In this document: positions 1-8,764 of the stretch, one piece after another
How the letters are laid out: each line of letters opens with the position of its first letter
How positions within the stretch are numbered: the stretch's first letter is position 1
DNA from: an uncultured Veillonellaceae bacterium
GTDB lineage: Bacteria > Bacillota > Negativicutes > Selenomonadales > Selenomonadaceae
NCBI GenBank assembly: GCA_902766015.1
Contig: CACXCC010000083.1
Span: 1-41,593 of the forward strand
Length of the DNA stretch: 41,593 bases
Reading direction: 5' to 3'
Program-made: the position numbers and the translations under genes
Notes under the pieces: model-generated
Databases searched by the model: none
Told to the model about the DNA's origin: nothing
Seen by the model: only the letters and a program-made list of their open reading frames with translations

Positions 1-107
1 AGTCGATACCCGCCGTTGCCGCAGTCTGCCGCGACTTGCCGCACTCTATTTCAATCTGCCGAGAGCAGGGGACTCCTGCCGTGGCAAACAAATAAGATAC
101 GCTTCAT
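1..107 (-). pseudogene. Possible remnant of a low-molecular-weight protein tyrosine phosphatase gene (truncated by window edge)
   Basis: Just after rsmG on the same strand there is a good ribosome binding site (GGAGGG, 8 nt spacing) and an ATG at 107. The reading frame begins MKRILFVCHG and continues RSP, then stops at 51-53 after 18 codons. Low-molecular-weight tyrosine phosphatases begin with the same strand and then have a C-x5-R loop (CHGNICRSP). Here the three residues between G and R are missing and the frame closes soon after, so the catalytic loop is destroyed. The rest of the stretch to base 1 is a degenerate run of TGCCG-type repeats. This could be a decayed gene or a chance match; the window ends before it can be settled. 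Confidence 0.35.
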
Positions 108-127
108 CGGGGGTCCCTCCATGACAG

Positions 128-844
128 TCAAAGCGGCTTTTTCACGGGCGTTCCCGCCTTGCGCGGATAGGCTTTCGGCGTTTCGCGGACTTTGCGGATG
201 ACGAGGATCGCGCGTTTATCGTCAAGTCCCGGCAGATGGACGGCGCGGGTTTCGATGAGCCGCCCGCCGAGGAGTTTGAGGGCGCGTGCGGCGTCTTCCG
301 ACTCTTCCTCGTACTTCATGCCTTTGAGCGCGAGGAAATGCCCGCCTGTCCTCACGAACGGCAGGCAGTATTCGGCGAGTACGGAAAGCCGTGCAACGGC
401 GCGGGAAACGGCAAGGTCGAATTTACCGCGGTACGCGGGATTTCTCGCGCCGTCCTCCGCGCGGCTGTGAACGCAGTCGACGCCCTCGAGTCCGAGTTCC
501 GTCACGACGGTTTCGAGAAATTTGACGCGCTTGCCGAGCGAGTCCATGAGGGTAAGTTTGAGATCCGGACTCAGGATTTTCAGCGGAATCCCCGGAAATC
601 CCGCCCCCGTGCCGACGTCAATAATTGACGCCCCCTGCGTAAAGAGACGTTCGTCATAGGCGGAAAGCGAATCGATCATATGTTTTACGGCGACATCTTC
701 CGGTTCCGTGATCGCCGTGAGGTTCATTTTTTCGTTCCAGCTGACGAGAAGTTCATAGTAGCGGGTGAACTGATCGATCTGACCTGACGTCAGACTGAGA
801 CCAAAGTCCCCTGCCGCACGCGTCATAGCTTCGGAAAAGGTCAT
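128..844 (-). CDS. rsmG: 16S rRNA (guanine-527-N7)-methyltransferase RsmG (GidB)
   Basis: This 238-residue protein methylates N7 of G527 in 16S rRNA using S-adenosylmethionine. The SAM-binding loop is visible as VGTGAGFPG near residues 77-85, and the N-terminal helix region with SWNEKMNLTAIT is typical of GidB. The length matches the family (about 205-240). The ATG at 844 is chosen because it has a strong ribosome binding site (GGGGAGG) and lies one base past the mnmG stop; the open frame extends further upstream only through mnmG. It is the last intact gene of the mnmE-mnmG-rsmG run, a near-universal Firmicute order beside oriC. Confident. Confidence 0.95.
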   Translation of the reverse strand: MTFSEAMTRAAGDFGLSLTSGQIDQFTRYYELLVSWNEKMNLTAITEPEDVAVKHMIDSLSAYDERLFTQGASIIDVGTGAGFPGIPLKILSPDLKLTLMDSLGKRVKFLETVVTELGLEGVDCVHSRAEDGARNPAYRGKFDLAVSRAVARLSVLAEYCLPFVRTGGHFLALKGMKYEEESEDAARALKLLGGRLIETRAVHLPGLDDKRAILVIRKVRETPKAYPRKAGTPVKKPL

Positions 845-845
845 G

Positions 846-2741
846 TCATTCCTCCCCTTTCTGACGCGCCTGCTGCAGACGGCGCTGCTGTTCGAGCCAG
901 ACGAGCAGGACGGAAATGTCAGCCGGCGAAACGCCGCTGATGCGCGATGCCTGACCGACGGAACGCGGACGAATGAGCGCGAGTTTTTCGCGCGCTTCCT
1001 CACGCAGGCTCGGCACTTCCTGATAGTCAATATCCTCCGGCAGAAGCTTGGACTCGAGTTTTTCCATATGGGCAACCTGCTCTTTCTGCTTGCGGATATA
1101 GCCTTCGTACGTGATCGCGATTTCGATCTGCTGACGTACCTCAGTGGAAATATCCGGCAGATCAAAGCCGCGCTTTAACGTTTCGTACGTAACACCGGGA
1201 CGGCGCAGGAGGTCATAAAGCGTCGTTGACGTGCGGATCGGATCGATGCCCGCACTTTCGAGCCGCTGCTGCGTTTCCTGATTCGGATGAATGACCGTAC
1301 TCTGCAGCTGCTGTTCGACTTCCTCGATCTGACTCTGTTTTTCCTCAAAACGCACCCAGCGCGCATCGCTGACGAGTCCGACACGTCGTCCGAGCGGCGT
1401 AAGCCGTTGATCGGCATTATCCTGACGCAAAAGCAGGCGGTATTCGGCACGGCTCGTCATGATGCGGTACGGTTCGCTCGTTCCCTTCGTGACAAGGTCA
1501 TCGATGAGGACGCCGATGTAGGCATCCGAACGTTTCAGAATGAGCGGTTCTTCGCCTTTAATGAACATCGCGGCATTGATGCCCGCAATAATGCCCTGCG
1601 CGGCCGCTTCTTCATACCCGGACGTACCGTTTGACTGTCCCGCCGAGAAGAATCCCGAAATGTCCTTGAATTCGAGCGTCGGCTTTAACTGCAGCGGGTC
1701 AATGCAGTCGTATTCGATCGCGTAGCCCGCGCGCATGATATGGCAGTGTTCCAGTCCCGGAATCGTATGGAGGAACTCGAACTGAACGTCCATCGGCATA
1801 CTCGTCGACATGCCCTGCACATAGACTTCGTTCGTATGGATCCCCTCCGGCTCCAAAAAAAGCTGATGACGCTCTTTATCCGGGAAACGCAGGATCTTCG
1901 TCTCGATCGACGGGCAGTAACGCGGGCCGATCCCTTCGATGATGCCGTTTGCCATCGGCGCACGGCTCATGTTGCGTCGGATAATGTCATGCGTTTTTTC
2001 GTTCGTATACGTCAGCCAGCACGGGATCTGCTCGCGCGTCGTGACGTCACTCATAAACGAAAAATTGCGCGCTTCGTCGTCGCCCGGCTGGATCTGCATT
2101 TTGTCATAGTCCAGCGTGCGCGCGTCAACGCGGGCCGGTGTACCGGTTTTAAAGCGCATGAGGCGGACACCCGCTTTTTTGAGTGAATCCGTGAGTTTCA
2201 TCGCGGCGCGCTGGCCGTTCGGGCCGCCCGTATAGGTATGCTCGCCGATGATGATACGGCCGCGCAGATACGTGCCCGTCGCGAGAATGACGGCGGGAGC
2301 GAGATACGTTTCCCCCGTTTCGACGACAACGCCCTTCACCGCACCGTCCTCGATGAGGATATCGTCGATGAGGATCTGTTTGACGTCAAGATTCGGCGTA
2401 TTCTCGCACGTCTCCTTCATCGTGAACTGATAGAGTTTTTTGTCCGCCTGCGCACGCAGCGCGTGTACAGCCGGTCCTTTTCCCGTATTGAGCATACGGA
2501 ACTGGATGCACGTTTTGTCCGCGTTGACGCCCATTTCGCCGCCGAGTGCGTCAAGTTCGCGGACGAGATGACCTTTGGCCGGGCCGCCGACAGACGGATT
2601 GCACGGCATCAGTGCAATATTATCCATCGAAAGCGTGGCCAATAAGGTACGGCAGCCGATACGAGCGGCCGCAAGTCCCGCTTCAACGCCCGCGTGCCCG
2701 GCTCCGATGACGATGACGTCATATTCTCCTGCAGTAAACAT
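846..2741 (-). CDS. mnmG: tRNA uridine-5-carboxymethylaminomethyl(34) synthesis enzyme MnmG (GidA)
   Basis: MnmG is the FAD-containing partner of MnmE and modifies the wobble uridine (position 34) of certain tRNAs. The 631-residue product starts with a Rossmann motif, [10 protein letters not shown] at about residues 13-22, and carries the GidA signatures [12 protein letters not shown] and [11 protein letters not shown]. The C-terminal helical region ([21 protein letters not shown]) is the one that contacts MnmE and tRNA in the family. The ATG at 2741 is preceded by AAAGGGCGACAGGAT; an in-frame extension upstream runs through mnmE and is not used. It lies 16 nt after the mnmE stop, so the two are probably co-translated from one transcript. 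Confidence 0.96.
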   Translation of the reverse strand: MFTAGEYDVIVIGAGHAGVEAGLAAARIGCRTLLATLSMDNIALMPCNPSVGGPAKGHLVRELDALGGEMGVNADKTCIQFRMLNTGKGPAVHALRAQADKKLYQFTMKETCENTPNLDVKQILIDDILIEDGAVKGVVVETGETYLAPAVILATGTYLRGRIIIGEHTYTGGPNGQRAAMKLTDSLKKAGVRLMRFKTGTPARVDARTLDYDKMQIQPGDDEARNFSFMSDVTTREQIPCWLTYTNEKTHDIIRRNMSRAPMANGIIEGIGPRYCPSIETKILRFPDKERHQLFLEPEGIHTNEVYVQGMSTSMPMDVQFEFLHTIPGLEHCHIMRAGYAIEYDCIDPLQLKPTLEFKDISGFFSAGQSNGTSGYEEAAAQGIIAGINAAMFIKGEEPLILKRSDAYIGVLIDDLVTKGTSEPYRIMTSRAEYRLLLRQDNADQRLTPLGRRVGLVSDARWVRFEEKQSQIEEVEQQLQSTVIHPNQETQQRLESAGIDPIRTSTTLYDLLRRPGVTYETLKRGFDLPDISTEVRQQIEIAITYEGYIRKQKEQVAHMEKLESKLLPEDIDYQEVPSLREEAREKLALIRPRSVGQASRISGVSPADISVLLVWLEQQRRLQQARQKGEE

Positions 2742-2757
2742 ATCCTGTCGCCCTTTC

Positions 2758-4143
2758 TTACTTACCGATACAGAACCGCGAAAAAATCTCGTCAATGATA
2801 TCCTCGCCGACCGTTTCTCCCGTGAGCTCGCCGAGTTTTTCCCATGCCGAACGCAGATCGATCGAAATGAAGTCAAGTCCGAGATCCCGGCTGATCGTCA
2901 TCAGCGCTTCGCCCAAATGACCGTCAACGCGGCGAAGAATGTCCGCCTGACGTCCGTCGTCGATGAACGTACCTTCGTCGCCCGCCTCTTCGCGTCCGTA
3001 AACGCGGCTGACGACAAGCTGCTCGAGTTCGGAGAATCCCGCATTCGTCTTCGTCGAAACGGCGAGAACCGGCGTATTTTCCGGCAGAATGCCGCGAAGT
3101 TCCTCCGGCGTCACCGTCTGCGGCAGATCCGCCTTGTTGATGAGTGCGATCGTTTCCTTGCCGTCAACAAGTGCGGCGATTTCGCGGTCTTCTGACGAGA
3201 GAGGCGCCGAACCGTCAAAGAGTGCGAGTACGAGTGACGCCTTTTCGACGTAACCGCGCGCTTTTTCAACGCCGATCTGCTCGACGGCGTCATCCGTCGC
3301 ACGGATTCCGGCCGTGTCAATGATGCGGAGCGGTACACCGCCGACGTTCGCGTATTCTTCGATCGCGTCACGCGTCGTTCCCGGGATGTCCGTGACGATC
3401 GCGCGGTCCTCGCGCAGCAGTGCATTTAACAGACTCGATTTACCGACATTCGGCTTGCCGACAATGGCCGTGAGCAGTCCGTCGCGCAAAATGCGCCCCG
3501 TATGTGCCGTACGCAGGAGCTTTTCAATATCTTCGCGAAGCTGCGTCACTTCCTGACGGATGCTTTCCGCGACCACTTCATCGACGCCGTCCTCGGGGAA
3601 GTCAATCGTCGCCTCGATATGGGCGATCATCGCCAAAAGACTTTGACGCATGGCGTGAATTTTTTCCGAAAAACGTCCGGTCAAATGCCCCGCCGCCATC
3701 TCGAGGGAGCGGTCTGTGCGCGCTTCGATGATCTCCATAACGGCCTGGGCCTGCGTCAGGTCAAGCCGCCCGTTTAAAAAAGCGCGTTTCGTAAATTCAC
3801 CGCGTTCGGCAGGACGCGCCCCGCAGCGCCACGTAAGCGAAAGTGTCGTTTTGAGCGCCTGCGAACTGCCGTGACACTGAAGCTCGACGATATCTTCTTT
3901 CGTATACGAATGAGGCGCACGCATAACGAGGGCAACGCATTCGTCAACGGTATGCCCCTGTTCGTCAACGATACGCCCGTAAGCGGCGCGGTATGTGTCA
4001 AGTTCTGCGAGTTTTCGTCCGCTTTTTGACGTAAAAACCCGATCCGCGACGGCAACGGCGTGTTCGCCGCTGAGCCGGATAACACCGATTCCTCCTGCGC
4101 CGGGCGCGGTCGCAATCGCGCTGATCGTATCTCCCTGCTGCAC
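2758..4143 (-). CDS. mnmE: tRNA modification GTPase MnmE (TrmE)
   Basis: MnmE is a dimeric GTPase that works with MnmG in tRNA wobble-uridine modification. All expected parts are present in 461 residues: an N-terminal folate-binding domain, a helical domain, and an inserted G domain with GKPNVGKS (229-236), TTRD (256-259), DTAG (276-279) and NKAD (336-339). The protein ends in FCIGK, the conserved C-terminal cysteine motif. Translation starts at a GTG codon (4143) with an excellent ribosome binding site (GGAAGGAG, 6-nt spacing). An intrinsic terminator lies between the upstream gene jag and this start, so mnmE may depend partly on read-through or on its own promoter. Confidence 0.96.
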   Translation of the reverse strand: MQQGDTISAIATAPGAGGIGVIRLSGEHAVAVADRVFTSKSGRKLAELDTYRAAYGRIVDEQGHTVDECVALVMRAPHSYTKEDIVELQCHGSSQALKTTLSLTWRCGARPAERGEFTKRAFLNGRLDLTQAQAVMEIIEARTDRSLEMAAGHLTGRFSEKIHAMRQSLLAMIAHIEATIDFPEDGVDEVVAESIRQEVTQLREDIEKLLRTAHTGRILRDGLLTAIVGKPNVGKSSLLNALLREDRAIVTDIPGTTRDAIEEYANVGGVPLRIIDTAGIRATDDAVEQIGVEKARGYVEKASLVLALFDGSAPLSSEDREIAALVDGKETIALINKADLPQTVTPEELRGILPENTPVLAVSTKTNAGFSELEQLVVSRVYGREEAGDEGTFIDDGRQADILRRVDGHLGEALMTISRDLGLDFISIDLRSAWEKLGELTGETVGEDIIDEIFSRFCIGK

Positions 4144-4179
4144 TGTTTCTCCTTCCTGCCGCTTTTTACGGCTTATCGC

Positions 4180-4214
4180 AAAAAAAGGGCGGCCTCAAGA
4201 CGAGACAGCCCTTT
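4180..4214 (-). terminator. Intrinsic terminator between jag and mnmE
   Basis: Read on the minus strand, a 10-bp stem with one mismatch (arms 4202-4211 and 4187-4196, loop 4197-4201) is followed directly by seven T residues (4180-4186). This is a textbook rho-independent terminator. It falls 20 nt after the jag stop and would separate the rpmH-to-jag transcript from mnmE-mnmG-rsmG, at least in part. Confidence 0.85.
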
Positions 4215-4233
4215 CACAGCTACCTGAAACGGA

Positions 4234-5169
4234 TTATTCTTTATTGACTTTCTCGACCGGTTTTTCCGAACGGCGGCGGCGCGTTTTTCTGCGGCGCTGC
4301 TGCGGCGAAATGACCACATAACGACGCGGCTCCTCGCCGAGACTGAACGTCGCAACGCGGCGGTCCGACTGGAGCGCCTTATGAATGACTTTGCGCTCGT
4401 GACGGTTCATCGGTTCGAGATGAACATCTTCGCCCATCCGGCAAGCTTTGTCCGCAAGATGGCCGGCGAGGCGCGAAAGCGTCTCTTCGCGGCGGCTGCG
4501 GTAAGACTCGACGTCCAGTATGATATGCACATGCGGCAGACTGCGGTCGCGGTTCGCCGCGAGATTGACGAGATACTGCAGCGAATCGAGTGTCTGACCG
4601 TGTTTCCCGATGAGAACGCCGAGATCGGCTCCTTCGAGTCCGAACTGTACGCCGTCTGCAACGGGCTGACGCGTCAATTTGACCGGCAGGTTCATCGCCG
4701 TAAGCAGTTCACGTAGGAATGTTTCGCCCATCTGCAGGGCTTTTTCCTCGCCGGCTTTGCGTTTTGCGGCGGCTTCCGGCGACTCGGCTTCTTTCGGCTC
4801 ACTGACGTCAGCGGCTGTTTTCGTTGCTTTCGAAGCATCACCGCCGTCAAAAACGGCGTCAACTGCAGCGTCAACCGCAGTATCGACAGCAGCGTCAATC
4901 GCAGTGTCAATCGATTTGTCAAACGCAGCGTCAACAGCAGCATCAACCGCGGCGTCAATCGCAGTATCAAGATCCGTTTTTTCCTTTTTGACCGGAACTT
5001 TCCGGCTGACACGTACAAATGCGGGCTTTGACCAAAGGCCGAACAGCCCTTTTGACGGCTGCGCGAGAACTTCGGACGTCACTTCATCCGCCGTTGCCCC
5101 GAGCATTTTCAGCGCTTTTTCGATCGCTTCTTCGACGGTTTTTCCCGTCGTTTCTACAACTTCTGCCAT
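4234..5169 (-). CDS. jag: Jag/KhpB-type RNA-binding protein (SpoIIIJ-associated), with an unusual Ala/Asp repeat linker
   Basis: Jag (also called KhpB or EloR) binds RNA and is linked to cell elongation and envelope control in Gram-positives. The 311-residue protein has the Jag-N domain (1-50), a KH domain with GKHG at 188-191, an R3H domain (R-x3-H near 259-263), and a very basic tail. Between Jag-N and KH lies a low-complexity linker (about 66-109) made of short units such as DAAV, DTAI and DAAF, a likely amphipathic helix. The start ATG at 5169 is one base past the yidC stop, so the genes are translationally coupled. The jag-yidC pairing is conserved in Firmicutes. Confidence 0.93.
   Translation of the reverse strand: MAEVVETTGKTVEEAIEKALKMLGATADEVTSEVLAQPSKGLFGLWSKPAFVRVSRKVPVKKEKTDLDTAIDAAVDAAVDAAFDKSIDTAIDAAVDTAVDAAVDAVFDGGDASKATKTAADVSEPKEAESPEAAAKRKAGEEKALQMGETFLRELLTAMNLPVKLTRQPVADGVQFGLEGADLGVLIGKHGQTLDSLQYLVNLAANRDRSLPHVHIILDVESYRSRREETLSRLAGHLADKACRMGEDVHLEPMNRHERKVIHKALQSDRRVATFSLGEEPRRYVVISPQQRRRKTRRRRSEKPVEKVNKE
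4840..4974 (-). repeat. Degenerate 12-bp tandem repeat inside jag
   Basis: The DNA encoding the Ala/Asp linker of Jag is a run of about eleven imperfect 12-bp units on the theme GCAGCGTCAAC(C/T) as read on the plus strand. Units differ mostly at third codon positions, so the protein pattern (four-residue D-x-A-x) is kept better than the DNA. Unit number could change by slippage or recombination in multiples of four residues without breaking the frame. Confidence 0.8.
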
Positions 5170-5170
5170 A

Positions 5171-5842
5171 TCAGGCAGCCCCCTTCTTCTTCGACGGTTC
5201 GCGATACATCCACCACTGCTGGGCGATCTGGACAACGTTCATCGTAACCCAGTAAAGGACAAGGCCGGAAGGGAAATTCAGGCTGATCCAGCCGATAAAG
5301 ATCGGCATACCGATCATCATAATCTTCATCTGCTGATTCATTTCCGTCGTCGTCTGCTTCTGCTGCAGGAACGTCGTCAATGCGGAAAGAACCGGCAGGA
5401 TGTAATACGGATCCGGGTCCGACATGCTCGGCAGCCACATAAATGCGGCGGCTTCCGGCGAAGGATACTGGAAATTATACAGAGCATAGTACATGCCCAT
5501 GAGAATCGGCATCTGAATGAGAAGCGGCAGGCAGCCCGCGAGCGGATTAACGCCGGCTTCTTTGTAAAGCTCGCCGACTTTCTGCTGCATGATCTGCGGT
5601 TTATCCTTGTACTTCTCCTGCAGTTTCTTCATTTTCGGCGACAATTCCTGCATCGCCTTCATCGACTTGACCTGTTTGACCGTCAACGGATACAGGATCA
5701 TCTTGATGACAATCGTCAACAGGATAATCGCGAGTCCGTAGCTGCCGAGTCCGACCGAGTCGGTGACGGTATACAGGAGTTCCAGGACAACGTGCAGCAA
5801 ATCCTGAATCGGCTGCAGCAGCGTGCTAAAGAATTCGATCAA
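5171..5842 (-). CDS. yidC: Membrane protein insertase YidC/Oxa1 (short form)
   Basis: YidC inserts membrane proteins into the cytoplasmic membrane, alone or with SecYEG. The protein lacks the large periplasmic domain of proteobacterial YidC. It has the Oxa1 core with about five membrane segments, the cytoplasmic loop rich in K/M/Q (MKKLQEKYKDKPQ), and the family motif NPLAGCLPLLIQMP. No lipobox cysteine is seen. I place the start at a TTG codon (5842), giving 223 residues beginning MIEFF; an alternative TTG at 5872 would add ten residues. No ATG start is available, so the exact start is uncertain. It sits between yidD and jag in the rpmH operon. Confidence 0.92.
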   Translation of the reverse strand: MIEFFSTLLQPIQDLLHVVLELLYTVTDSVGLGSYGLAIILLTIVIKMILYPLTVKQVKSMKAMQELSPKMKKLQEKYKDKPQIMQQKVGELYKEAGVNPLAGCLPLLIQMPILMGMYYALYNFQYPSPEAAAFMWLPSMSDPDPYYILPVLSALTTFLQQKQTTTEMNQQMKIMMIGMPIFIGWISLNFPSGLVLYWVTMNVVQIAQQWWMYREPSKKKGAA

Positions 5843-5901
5843 AGTGTACTCACATCCTAATCTTTGTAACAAGAACCATCGGAATCGTCGTCATTCCGCC
5901 T

Positions 5902-6114
5902 TCACGGTACCGGATCGTAACCGCCTTCATGAAACGGATGGCAGCGCAGAATACGTTTGACAGCCATTTTTCCGCCTTTCCAGGCGCCGTAACGCCGAAT
6001 TGCAATCTGCGCGTATTCCGAACACGTCGGAATATAACGGCAGGACGGCGGAAAGAGCGGCGAAATACAGCCGCGGTAAAATGCGATCAGAATCAGCAGA
6101 ACTTTCTTTGCCAT
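5902..6114 (-). CDS. yidD: Membrane protein insertion efficiency factor YidD
   Basis: This 70-residue protein belongs to the small YidD family found between rnpA and yidC; it assists membrane protein insertion. The family hallmarks are visible: an N-terminal hydrophobic/amphipathic stretch, then [24 protein letters not shown], and the three conserved cysteine positions, ending in [12 protein letters not shown]. The ATG at 6114 has an AAAGGA-type ribosome binding site. The open frame reaches further upstream but that part overlaps rnpA and does not look like YidD. Confidence 0.94.
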   Translation of the reverse strand: MAKKVLLILIAFYRGCISPLFPPSCRYIPTCSEYAQIAIRRYGAWKGGKMAVKRILRCHPFHEGGYDPVP

Positions 6115-6142
6115 GCCGGTCCGCTTTCCTTTCCTAACATGT

Positions 6143-6487
6143 TCAGGAAAAAATCCCCGCACGCTGAGCCGTACGGACGAAATTCCGCTCCACATCCGAT
6201 TCGACGGCATTGACCGCCGCTTTTCGGCCGACGAGCAGAATCGCGAGACCCGGACGCAGGAATTCCTGATTTTTTCGGTAACTCTCACGCAGCAATCGTT
6301 TGACGCGGTTGCGCACGACGGCGCAGCCGAGTTTTTTCCCCGCTGCAAAGCCAACCTTGCCCCCAAGGCTGTCATCTTCCAAAACGTACAGAACAAAGTA
6401 ACGGCCGGCATAGGAACGTCCCAGATGATAAACGCGCTGGAAATCCTCGCGCCGCTTCAGCATCCGGCTTCTCGGTAACGTAAGCAT
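6143..6487 (-). CDS. rnpA: Ribonuclease P protein component
   Basis: RnpA is the protein subunit of RNase P, which trims the 5' end of pre-tRNAs together with the catalytic RNA. The 114-residue product carries the diagnostic [10 protein letters not shown] motif near residues 59-68 and the early DFQRVY motif. The ATG at 6487 has GGGGA upstream; a second ATG eight codons later is possible. It is separated from rpmH by a terminator-like hairpin, a common arrangement that lets L34 mRNA exceed rnpA mRNA. Confidence 0.95.
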   Translation of the reverse strand: MLTLPRSRMLKRREDFQRVYHLGRSYAGRYFVLYVLEDDSLGGKVGFAAGKKLGCAVVRNRVKRLLRESYRKNQEFLRPGLAILLVGRKAAVNAVESDVERNFVRTAQRAGIFS

Positions 6488-6512
6488 TAAATCATTCCCC
6501 GCCTAAAATAGT

Positions 6513-6536
6513 AAAAAAAGGCCACCGCAGTGACCT
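6513..6536 (-). terminator. Intrinsic terminator/attenuator between rpmH and rnpA
   Basis: On the minus strand a 6-7 bp stem (AGGTCAC with GTGGCCT, tetraloop TGCG) is followed by seven T residues. It lies just after the rpmH stop. The stem is short, so partial read-through into rnpA is likely and would set the L34 to RnpA ratio. Confidence 0.75.
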
Positions 6537-6542
6537 CGCTCG

Positions 6543-6677
6543 TTATGCCGAAAGCTTCTTTCTGCCGCGCTGGCGTCTTCTCTTCAGTACGAGACGACCG
6601 CCTTTCGTCTTCATGCGTGCACGGAAGCCGTGCGTCTGTTTACGCCAATGGTTATTCGGCTGATAAGTCTGTTTCAT
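6543..6677 (-). CDS. rpmH: 50S ribosomal protein L34
   Basis: A 44-residue, extremely basic protein reading [18 protein letters not shown] and ending [13 protein letters not shown], which is unmistakably L34 of the large ribosomal subunit. Length and all conserved positions match the family. The ATG at 6677 follows a perfect ribosome binding site (AAGGAGGTG). It is the first gene of the leftward operon that runs through rnpA, yidD, yidC and jag, and the last gene before the origin region. Confidence 0.97.
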   Translation of the reverse strand: MKQTYQPNNHWRKQTHGFRARMKTKGGRLVLKRRRQRGRKKLSA

Positions 6678-6759
6678 CGATCAAGCACCTCCTTCAATCT
6701 ATCTAAGTCCGCCCCCTCCCGAGGTACGGAGCATAGTATCAGAATTTTAACTATGTCAA

Positions 6760-6788
6760 ATTATAGCCTACGCCCCTGCCGGTGTCAA
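6760..6788 (-). promoter_or_regulatory. Consensus promoter for rpmH operon
   Basis: On the minus strand there is a perfect sigma-A-type promoter: TTGACA (6788-6783), a 17-bp spacer, and TATAAT (6765-6760). It would start transcription about 75 nt before rpmH. A DnaA-box-like site (6819-6827) lies about 30 bp upstream, so DnaA binding could influence it. Confidence 0.85.
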
Positions 6789-6818
6789 GCGTATTTGACG
6801 CGTCAATTGACGCTTTTC

Positions 6819-7008
6819 GGTGGATAACTTGACGTCAGTGCCGCCTTGTCCACGGAAAACCTGTTGATAACTTTACCTGATTCTGATAAGATATTGTTGA
6901 TTACATTGCGGATAACGTGTCAGGTCGAATTCGCCCGTTCCCCGTCACTTTGCCTCTCGGCGGGAAACGGGCAAAGTTATCCACAGCTGTGGATAATAAT
7001 GTGGATAA
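6819..7008. other. oriC part 1: DnaA-box cluster upstream of dnaA
   Basis: Three perfect TTATCCACA boxes lie at 6977-6985 (+), 6988-6996 (-) and 7000-7008 (-); the first two form the palindrome TTATCCACAGCTGTGGATAA. Weaker boxes are at 6819-6827 (-), 6862-6870 (-, TTATCAACA) and 6907-6915 (-, TTATCCGCA). The region between rpmH and dnaA contains no gene. In Firmicutes this is the upstream half of a bipartite origin and also the site through which DnaA represses its own gene. A TATACT (7043-7048) may be the dnaA -10; no clear -35 was found. Confidence 0.88.
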
Positions 7009-7082
7009 CCTATTTTCACCTGTGCACATTATTTTTTTCTTCTATACTTTGACACTCCCATCGTTCAGAAAGGATTTTGCAC

Positions 7083-8516
7083 ATGGAGCAGACAGAACTG
7101 CAGGCCTTTTGGGAACAGGTTCTGACCAGGATTCGGGAAACCCTGGCCGAGCCCGCCTGCAAGAAATGGCTCGTCCCCCTAAAGCCGCTTGACCTGACGT
7201 CAACGGCGCTTACCCTCGGCGCGAAAACGGATTTTGAACGCGACTGGATCGAAGGGCGCTATCTCCCGATCATCCGTGACGCTGTCGCCGCTGTTGTCGG
7301 ATCGCCGCGTCGGATTATCCTGCAGATTGTACCGGAACAGGAAACCGCGCCGAAAGACAAGACACCGAAATCCGAACTGCGGAAAGAAGAACCGGAACAT
7401 GTCAAACCGCAGCAGGGAACACTCATTGACCCGTCAGACGCCGCAACCGTCAGCGACACAAAAGATATGCACATCGTGACGCCCGGTGACACGTCATCCC
7501 TGAACCCGAAGTATACCTTTGACTCCTTCGTCACGGGCAGTTCGAACCGCTTTGCCCACGCAGCGGCGCTTGCCGTCGCCGAAGCGCCGGGAAAAGTCTA
7601 CAATCCGTTCTTCATCTACGGCGGCGTCGGACTCGGCAAAACGCATTTGATGCATGCCATCGGCAACCGTGTGCTGCACAATCATCCGGAAATGCGCGTC
7701 CTCTACGTGTCAAGCGAACAGTTCACGAACGAAATCATCCGCTCCATCCAGGAAGGCACGGCCGAACTGTTCCGTCAAAAATACCGCAGCATTGACGTTC
7801 TCCTCGTCGACGATATCCAGTTCCTGTCCGGCAAGCAAAGTACACAGGAAGAATTTTTCCATACGTTTAACACGCTGCATGACGCACAGAAACAGATCAT
7901 TCTGTCGTCCGACCGCCCGCCGCGTGAAGTGCAGAAACTCGAAGACCGTCTGCGTTCCCGCTTCGAATGGGGACTCATCACGGATATTCAGGCGCCGGAT
8001 CTCGAAACGCGTATTGCGATCCTCAACAAGAAGGCAACGATTGACCATTACAGCGTACCGAATGACGTACTCGTCTATATCGCGAGCCGCATTGACAGCA
8101 ACATCCGTGAACTCGAAGGCGCGTTGACGCGTGTCGTCGCGTACGCGTCACTCATCGGCCGTCCCGTCACGACGGAACTTGTCGCCGAGGCGCTCAAAGA
8201 CGTGTTCCCGAACAACAAGACGCGGGAAATCACGCTCGAAGTCATCCAGGAAATCGTCTCGTCGTACTTCAAAATCCGCATCGAGGACCTGCATTCCAAG
8301 AAGCGTTCGCGTCCGATCGCTTATCCGCGTCAAATCGCCATGTACCTCTGCCGCGAATTGACGGATACGTCGCTGCCGCAGATCGGCAACTTCTTCGGCG
8401 GACGCGACCATACGACGGTTCTGCATGCCTACGACAAAATCACGCGCGAGCGTCAGCGTGACATGAAACTCAATGCCATCATCAATGAACTCATCGAGCG
8501 GCTCCAGAAAGTCTGA
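7083..8516 (+). CDS. dnaA: Chromosomal replication initiator protein DnaA
   Basis: DnaA binds DnaA boxes, oligomerises with ATP and melts the origin. The 477-residue protein has domain I, a variable linker (about 85-140), the AAA+ domain with Walker A GVGLGKT at 181-187 and Walker B LLVDDIQF, and the C-terminal DNA-binding domain with [12 protein letters not shown]. The ATG at 7083 (AAAGGA, 8-nt spacing) is preferred over a TTG at 7077, which sits too close to that site. DnaA boxes flank the gene on both sides, so it lies inside its own origin. Confidence 0.97.
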   Translation: MEQTELQAFWEQVLTRIRETLAEPACKKWLVPLKPLDLTSTALTLGAKTDFERDWIEGRYLPIIRDAVAAVVGSPRRIILQIVPEQETAPKDKTPKSELRKEEPEHVKPQQGTLIDPSDAATVSDTKDMHIVTPGDTSSLNPKYTFDSFVTGSSNRFAHAAALAVAEAPGKVYNPFFIYGGVGLGKTHLMHAIGNRVLHNHPEMRVLYVSSEQFTNEIIRSIQEGTAELFRQKYRSIDVLLVDDIQFLSGKQSTQEEFFHTFNTLHDAQKQIILSSDRPPREVQKLEDRLRSRFEWGLITDIQAPDLETRIAILNKKATIDHYSVPNDVLVYIASRIDSNIRELEGALTRVVAYASLIGRPVTTELVAEALKDVFPNNKTREITLEVIQEIVSSYFKIRIEDLHSKKRSRPIAYPRQIAMYLCRELTDTSLPQIGNFFGGRDHTTVLHAYDKITRERQRDMKLNAIINELIERLQKV

Positions 8517-8530
8517 CCCGTGTATAACCG

Positions 8531-8740
8531 TGTGGACAAGTCTGGGAGTACCGCGTGGATGAAATGTGGATAAAGGGCGGGAGAGGTTATCACCGTGAAT
8601 TCTGTGGATAACTTCTCCCGCTCTTTGCACGGCATTATCCACAACCGGAATGTGTGCATATTCCCGCACCGCCCGCCTTATCCACATTTCCACAGCCCCT
8701 ACTACTACGACGACTATTTTTTATTATATAGATATACGAC
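8531..8740. other. oriC part 2: DnaA boxes, DnaA-trio-like repeats and AT-rich unwinding element
   Basis: The dnaA-dnaN gap (8517-8764) holds perfect boxes at 8565-8573 (-), 8603-8611 (-), 8635-8643 (+) and 8678-8686 (+), plus TTGTCCACA (-) at 8531-8539. After the last box comes a short GC block, then CTA CTA CTA CGA CGA CTA (8699-8716), then an AT tract (8717-8740). This order of boxes, GC cluster, trinucleotides and AT-rich DNA matches the basal unwinding system described for Bacillus, in which DnaA strands form on DnaA-trios. I infer that melting begins near 8717. Confidence 0.85.
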
Positions 8741-8764
8741 TTAAAACCAGAAAGGAAGACCCAC

